NCBI RefSeq assembly: GCF_000571935.1
Contig: NZ_ATAX01000037.1
Span: forward strand, 1-64,000
Direction: 5' to 3'
DNA length: 64,000 nucleotides
From: Ruminococcus flavefaciens 007c
GTDB taxonomy: Bacteria > Bacillota > Clostridia > Oscillospirales > Ruminococcaceae
Positions 61,421-64,000 of this stretch are shown piece by piece. The stretch's first letter is position 1, and every line of letters starts with the position of its first letter. The notes beneath the pieces are model-generated. The model was not told the origin of the DNA and did no database searches. It saw only the letters and a program-made list of their open reading frames with translations. The translations under genes were made by a program, and so were the position numbers.

Positions 61421-63340
61421 ATGTTTAAAAAAATCTACTCATTCGCAGCAGCCCTGACTATCACTGCTTCATCGGCAGGTATGCTTCCGTTTTCGAGCAC
61501 AGCGCCTGTCATTTCCGCTTCAGCGGCAGAAGAGAATGTACTGACAGCACTTCCTTCAAGGGTCGATCTTTCCGCTGATGAAAGCACAAGACAGTTTTTT
61601 CCCGAGATAGATACTCAGGCTTCGTATAATGCCTGCTGTTCCTATTCATCTACATATTACCAGTTTACTTATGAGGCAAGAAAAGCCTTTTATGAAAAGT
61701 ACGGATATTGCAGCAATATTATTTTTTCTCCAGGTTTTACCTTTAACCATGTAAACGGCGGAGAAAACGAAGGTACTGATCTTAATGCGGCATACGCCTC
61801 TCTGACAATAAACGGCGTACTTTTTGACAGTGATTCGGCATACAGAGCTGAGGACGGTTTTGTTGTAGGAAAGCTCGAAACAAGCCCTGAGCTTCTCTGC
61901 AAGGCATTAAAGGCAAGACTCAAGCAGGCTTACCCTATATATACAGATGACTGTTCGGAAGACGAAGCTATCATCAGAATGAAGGAGCAGCTTGCCAGAG
62001 GAAAGGCTATCACAACAGGCGGACTGTTCGATTATGACTGTATGTACGGAGACAGCAACTTCAAGGTTCCCATTAAAGGCAGAAACGGCGAGTATGCGTA
62101 TGTAATGAATGCAACTCCAAAGATCGATAATCCTCCTGTACACGCATATACCATTGTCGGCTATGATGATGATATTACAGTTACGTATGAAGGCAAGACA
62201 CTGACGGGCGCCTTCAAAATTGCCAATTCCTGGGGCAAGGACTGGGGCAACGATGGCTTCATGTGGATAATGTATGATGCTTGTTACCAGTACAGCCCCA
62301 ATAATATAGATTGCGCAAAGTATAACCGTACCAGAACACGTGCCTTCCCCGATGATCATTTCTATGTTATAGATGTTGATATAGAGGGCGTAAAGCTCAT
62401 TGCCGAGGCAGATATCGACACTGATGCACTGGAAGACGTAGTTATCAGAACAGTCAGCGTAAATAACGGAACCAGCGATTCAGTCACAGATATTATAAGA
62501 AATGTGGATGATTTGAAAAACTACGGCTATAAGGGCTCGGTAGTCAAGGAGATAAGCACCTGCGGCGATGATTATTATACAGGAAATTCTTATGAAATAA
62601 ATGTTATTTCAAAGCCTTTTTCAAATTCTTCAATAAAGGTCAATTCCATCTCTGTAAGGGACGACCTTGGCAATGTTGTCGCTGAGAAGGCAATGAAAAA
62701 CGGTGAAAAGGGCGGCGTTATCAGCCTTGACCTTCAGAAGGGAGATGTTAATTATGACGGTATCCTGGATAAGAAGGATGCAGAGCTCATCAGGGACTTC
62801 ACAGTGGGAAAAGCGTATTCCACATTGCAGAAGGATCTTATGGACTTCAATAATGACGGTGAGATAACTGCGGAGGATGCTGTTATAGCCGAGAGCTTCA
62901 TTGAGGCAGTATACTGGACTGAGGATGGAAAATTCAAGGAACAGGAAGGTGTGGTATACACAGGCTGGCATCTCATAAATGATGATTACTATTATCTGGA
63001 CGAGAACGGCTTCAGGACAACAAATTCGTTTATTGATGACGATAACAAGGGTGAGACATACTACGTTGACGAAAACGGCCGTGCTCTTTCTGACAGCTGG
63101 TTCATGATCGGCGGTAAGCGTTATTATGCTGATGAAAACGGATATGTTATAAAGAACTGTGAGTATACAATAAAGGGAACTTCACGTACATTCTGCTTCG
63201 ATGAGAATGGTGCCGAGGTACTTGGCTGGAACGCTGACCATACAAAGTATTACTCGACAGCAGGTATGTTCATCGGCAGTCATATCATTGACGGCGAGAG
63301 CTTTTTCTTCGACAATAACGGCTTTCTTGTTGAAGAGTGA
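61421..63340 (+). CDS. secreted papain-like (C1) cysteine protease with dockerin and cell-wall-binding repeats
   Basis: 639 residues. Signal peptide (about 1-38, ending SASA). The protease domain (about 48-320) has the papain-like triad: Gln66 and Cys72 in TQASYNACCSYSS with the correct spacing, His241 in VHAYTIVGYDD and Asn269 in IANSWGKDWGNDGF. A dockerin at about 441-497 has loops GDVNYDGILDKKDA and DFNNDGEITAEDA. The last ~125 residues are about six GW/YY repeats (for example YYLDENGF and YYADENGY) as in choline or glucan-binding repeats. So it could attach both to a cohesin and to the cell wall. GAAAGG lies upstream of ATG 61421. No convincing promoter in the preceding 187 bp. Confidence 0.88.
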   Translation: MFKKIYSFAAALTITASSAGMLPFSSTAPVISASAAEENVLTALPSRVDLSADESTRQFFPEIDTQASYNACCSYSSTYYQFTYEARKAFYEKYGYCSNIIFSPGFTFNHVNGGENEGTDLNAAYASLTINGVLFDSDSAYRAEDGFVVGKLETSPELLCKALKARLKQAYPIYTDDCSEDEAIIRMKEQLARGKAITTGGLFDYDCMYGDSNFKVPIKGRNGEYAYVMNATPKIDNPPVHAYTIVGYDDDITVTYEGKTLTGAFKIANSWGKDWGNDGFMWIMYDACYQYSPNNIDCAKYNRTRTRAFPDDHFYVIDVDIEGVKLIAEADIDTDALEDVVIRTVSVNNGTSDSVTDIIRNVDDLKNYGYKGSVVKEISTCGDDYYTGNSYEINVISKPFSNSSIKVNSISVRDDLGNVVAEKAMKNGEKGGVISLDLQKGDVNYDGILDKKDAELIRDFTVGKAYSTLQKDLMDFNNDGEITAEDAVIAESFIEAVYWTEDGKFKEQEGVVYTGWHLINDDYYYLDENGFRTTNSFIDDDNKGETYYVDENGRALSDSWFMIGGKRYYADENGYVIKNCEYTIKGTSRTFCFDENGAEVLGWNADHTKYYSTAGMFIGSHIIDGESFFFDNNGFLVEE

Positions 63341-63392
63341 GTGACGGAGCTTTATTCTGATATAAGATGTGATTCTTGAGAATTTATAAACG

Positions 63393-63432
63393 TACCCGCC
63401 TGTACAACCGAGTGCAGGCGGGTATTGTTATT
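63393..63432 (+). terminator. terminator of the protease gene
   Basis: A 10-bp perfect stem (TACCCGCCTG with CAGGCGGGTA), 12-nt loop and a T-rich end. Confidence 0.85.
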
Positions 63433-63449
63433 TTGCTGTTAAGTAAATG

Positions 63450-63478
63450 TTGACCGAAAGTTCTCTATGTGTTATAAT
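63450..63478 (+). promoter_or_regulatory. promoter of the DUF89 gene
   Basis: TTGACC (63450-63455) and TATAAT (63473-63478) with a 17-bp spacer. Confidence 0.87.
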
Positions 63479-63517
63479 ATTACTTGCGATTTTAAATGAA
63501 ACAGTAAGGAGAATATT

Positions 63518-64000
63518 ATGAGGATACCACAGAGCTGTGCCGAGTGTTTGTACAAGCGCCAGAAAAACAAGACTGACCACGCAGAGTATCTTGCCGAGAT
63601 AAAAGCGCTTCTCGATAACCGCAGTGAGAACGATACCAGTCCGTATATGGTTTATCTTTTCAATAAGGTACATATCAGGTATTTCGGCGAAGCTGCGGAT
63701 TACAGCGCCATAAAAAAGAAGTATAACGATCTGGTTCTTTCAATGGAGGACAGCCTGCGAAATGAGATAGATTCTGCGGCTGATCCGCTGGCAAAGGCGA
63801 TGATAATGGCACGTATCGGTAATTATATTGACTTCGGAGCTATGAACAGCATTGACCGTGATGAGTTTCTGGGTATGTTCTGCAATACGGATATGCGTGA
63901 GGATGATAGAATGGTCTACGCATCATTTCTGCGTGAATGTGCCGATGCAGAGAACTTTCTGCTCATCTGCGACAACTGCGGAGAGATAGTTCTCGATAAA
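63518..64000 (+). CDS. DUF89 damage-control phosphatase (ARMT1-like), 3' end outside window
   Basis: 161 codons are visible and the frame is still open at the window end. The start MRIPQSCAECLYKRQ with its Cys pair, then DPLAKAMIMARIGNYIDFGAM and the metal-binding LLICDNCGEIVLDK, are typical of the DUF89 subfamily with N-terminal Cys motif. These metal-dependent phosphatases remove damaged or surplus phosphometabolites. TAAGGAG lies just upstream of ATG 63518. Confidence 0.92.
   Translation, partial: MRIPQSCAECLYKRQKNKTDHAEYLAEIKALLDNRSENDTSPYMVYLFNKVHIRYFGEAADYSAIKKKYNDLVLSMEDSLRNEIDSAADPLAKAMIMARIGNYIDFGAMNSIDRDEFLGMFCNTDMREDDRMVYASFLRECADAENFLLICDNCGEIVLDK

Overview
The window looks like a chromosome segment of a cellulose-degrading Firmicute close to Ruminococcus (Oscillospiraceae). 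The reasons are a GH16 lichenase, a GH9 protein with a Thr-rich linker and C-terminal dockerin, two further dockerin proteins (one a papain-like protease), and strong Firmicute-type signals (GGAGG ribosome sites, many TTGACA-N17-TATAAT promoters). I see no complete ordinary tRNA, rRNA, transposase, phage or CRISPR array. The assignment rests on gene content only.

Layout. 1-1830: 3' end of a GH16 glucanase, then a HAD phosphatase. 1830-23180: a large type VII secretion (ESX/T7SSb-like) region. Its first half is a coiled-coil protein followed by four putative effectors sharing one N-terminal module, each followed by a different candidate immunity gene; the last pair (HINT + nonspecific nuclease, then a YezG-type immunity protein) is the clearest. 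Its second half is the presumed machine: a TPR protein, three small ESAT-6-like proteins, a repetitive basic protein, an EssC-like ATPase split over two genes, a true WXG100 protein, a 58-residue ORF, a membrane kinase with EssB-like architecture, and a small membrane protein. 23240-30676: a 2478-residue surface protein of Ig-like repeats. 30750-32030 (minus): a lipoprotein. 32264-38863: a BceAB-like ABC transporter, an Ntn-hydrolase-like lipoprotein and a two-component system in one operon. 39118-41164: a PadR-controlled envelope operon. 41318-42622 (minus): a diguanylate cyclase. 42907-45525: an NAD-salvage operon (Nudix/NrtR-like, pncA, pncB). 45700-51381: a dockerin protein, an XRE regulator fused to a desulfoferrodoxin-like domain, and a GH9 protein.

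51432-59375 is an RNA-repair island with divergent arms. The minus arm encodes two WYL proteins, a CCA-adding enzyme and another nucleotidyltransferase. The plus arm encodes RtcB RNA ligase, about 400 bp of repeated structured RNA ending in a tRNA-like element, and a DUF2828/TROVE-like vWA protein. The RNA units share a stem, the motif ACAGCAA at a fixed offset and an inner stem, and the stems covary, so this looks like an array of Y-RNA-like molecules between a ligase and a Ro-like protein. This array and the type VII variant (split ATPase, kinase-competent EssB-like protein, repetitive basic protein) are the parts most likely to be new.

59602-64000: a lipoprotein esterase, a secreted papain-like protease with a dockerin and cell-wall-binding repeats, and the 5' part of a DUF89 damage-control phosphatase.
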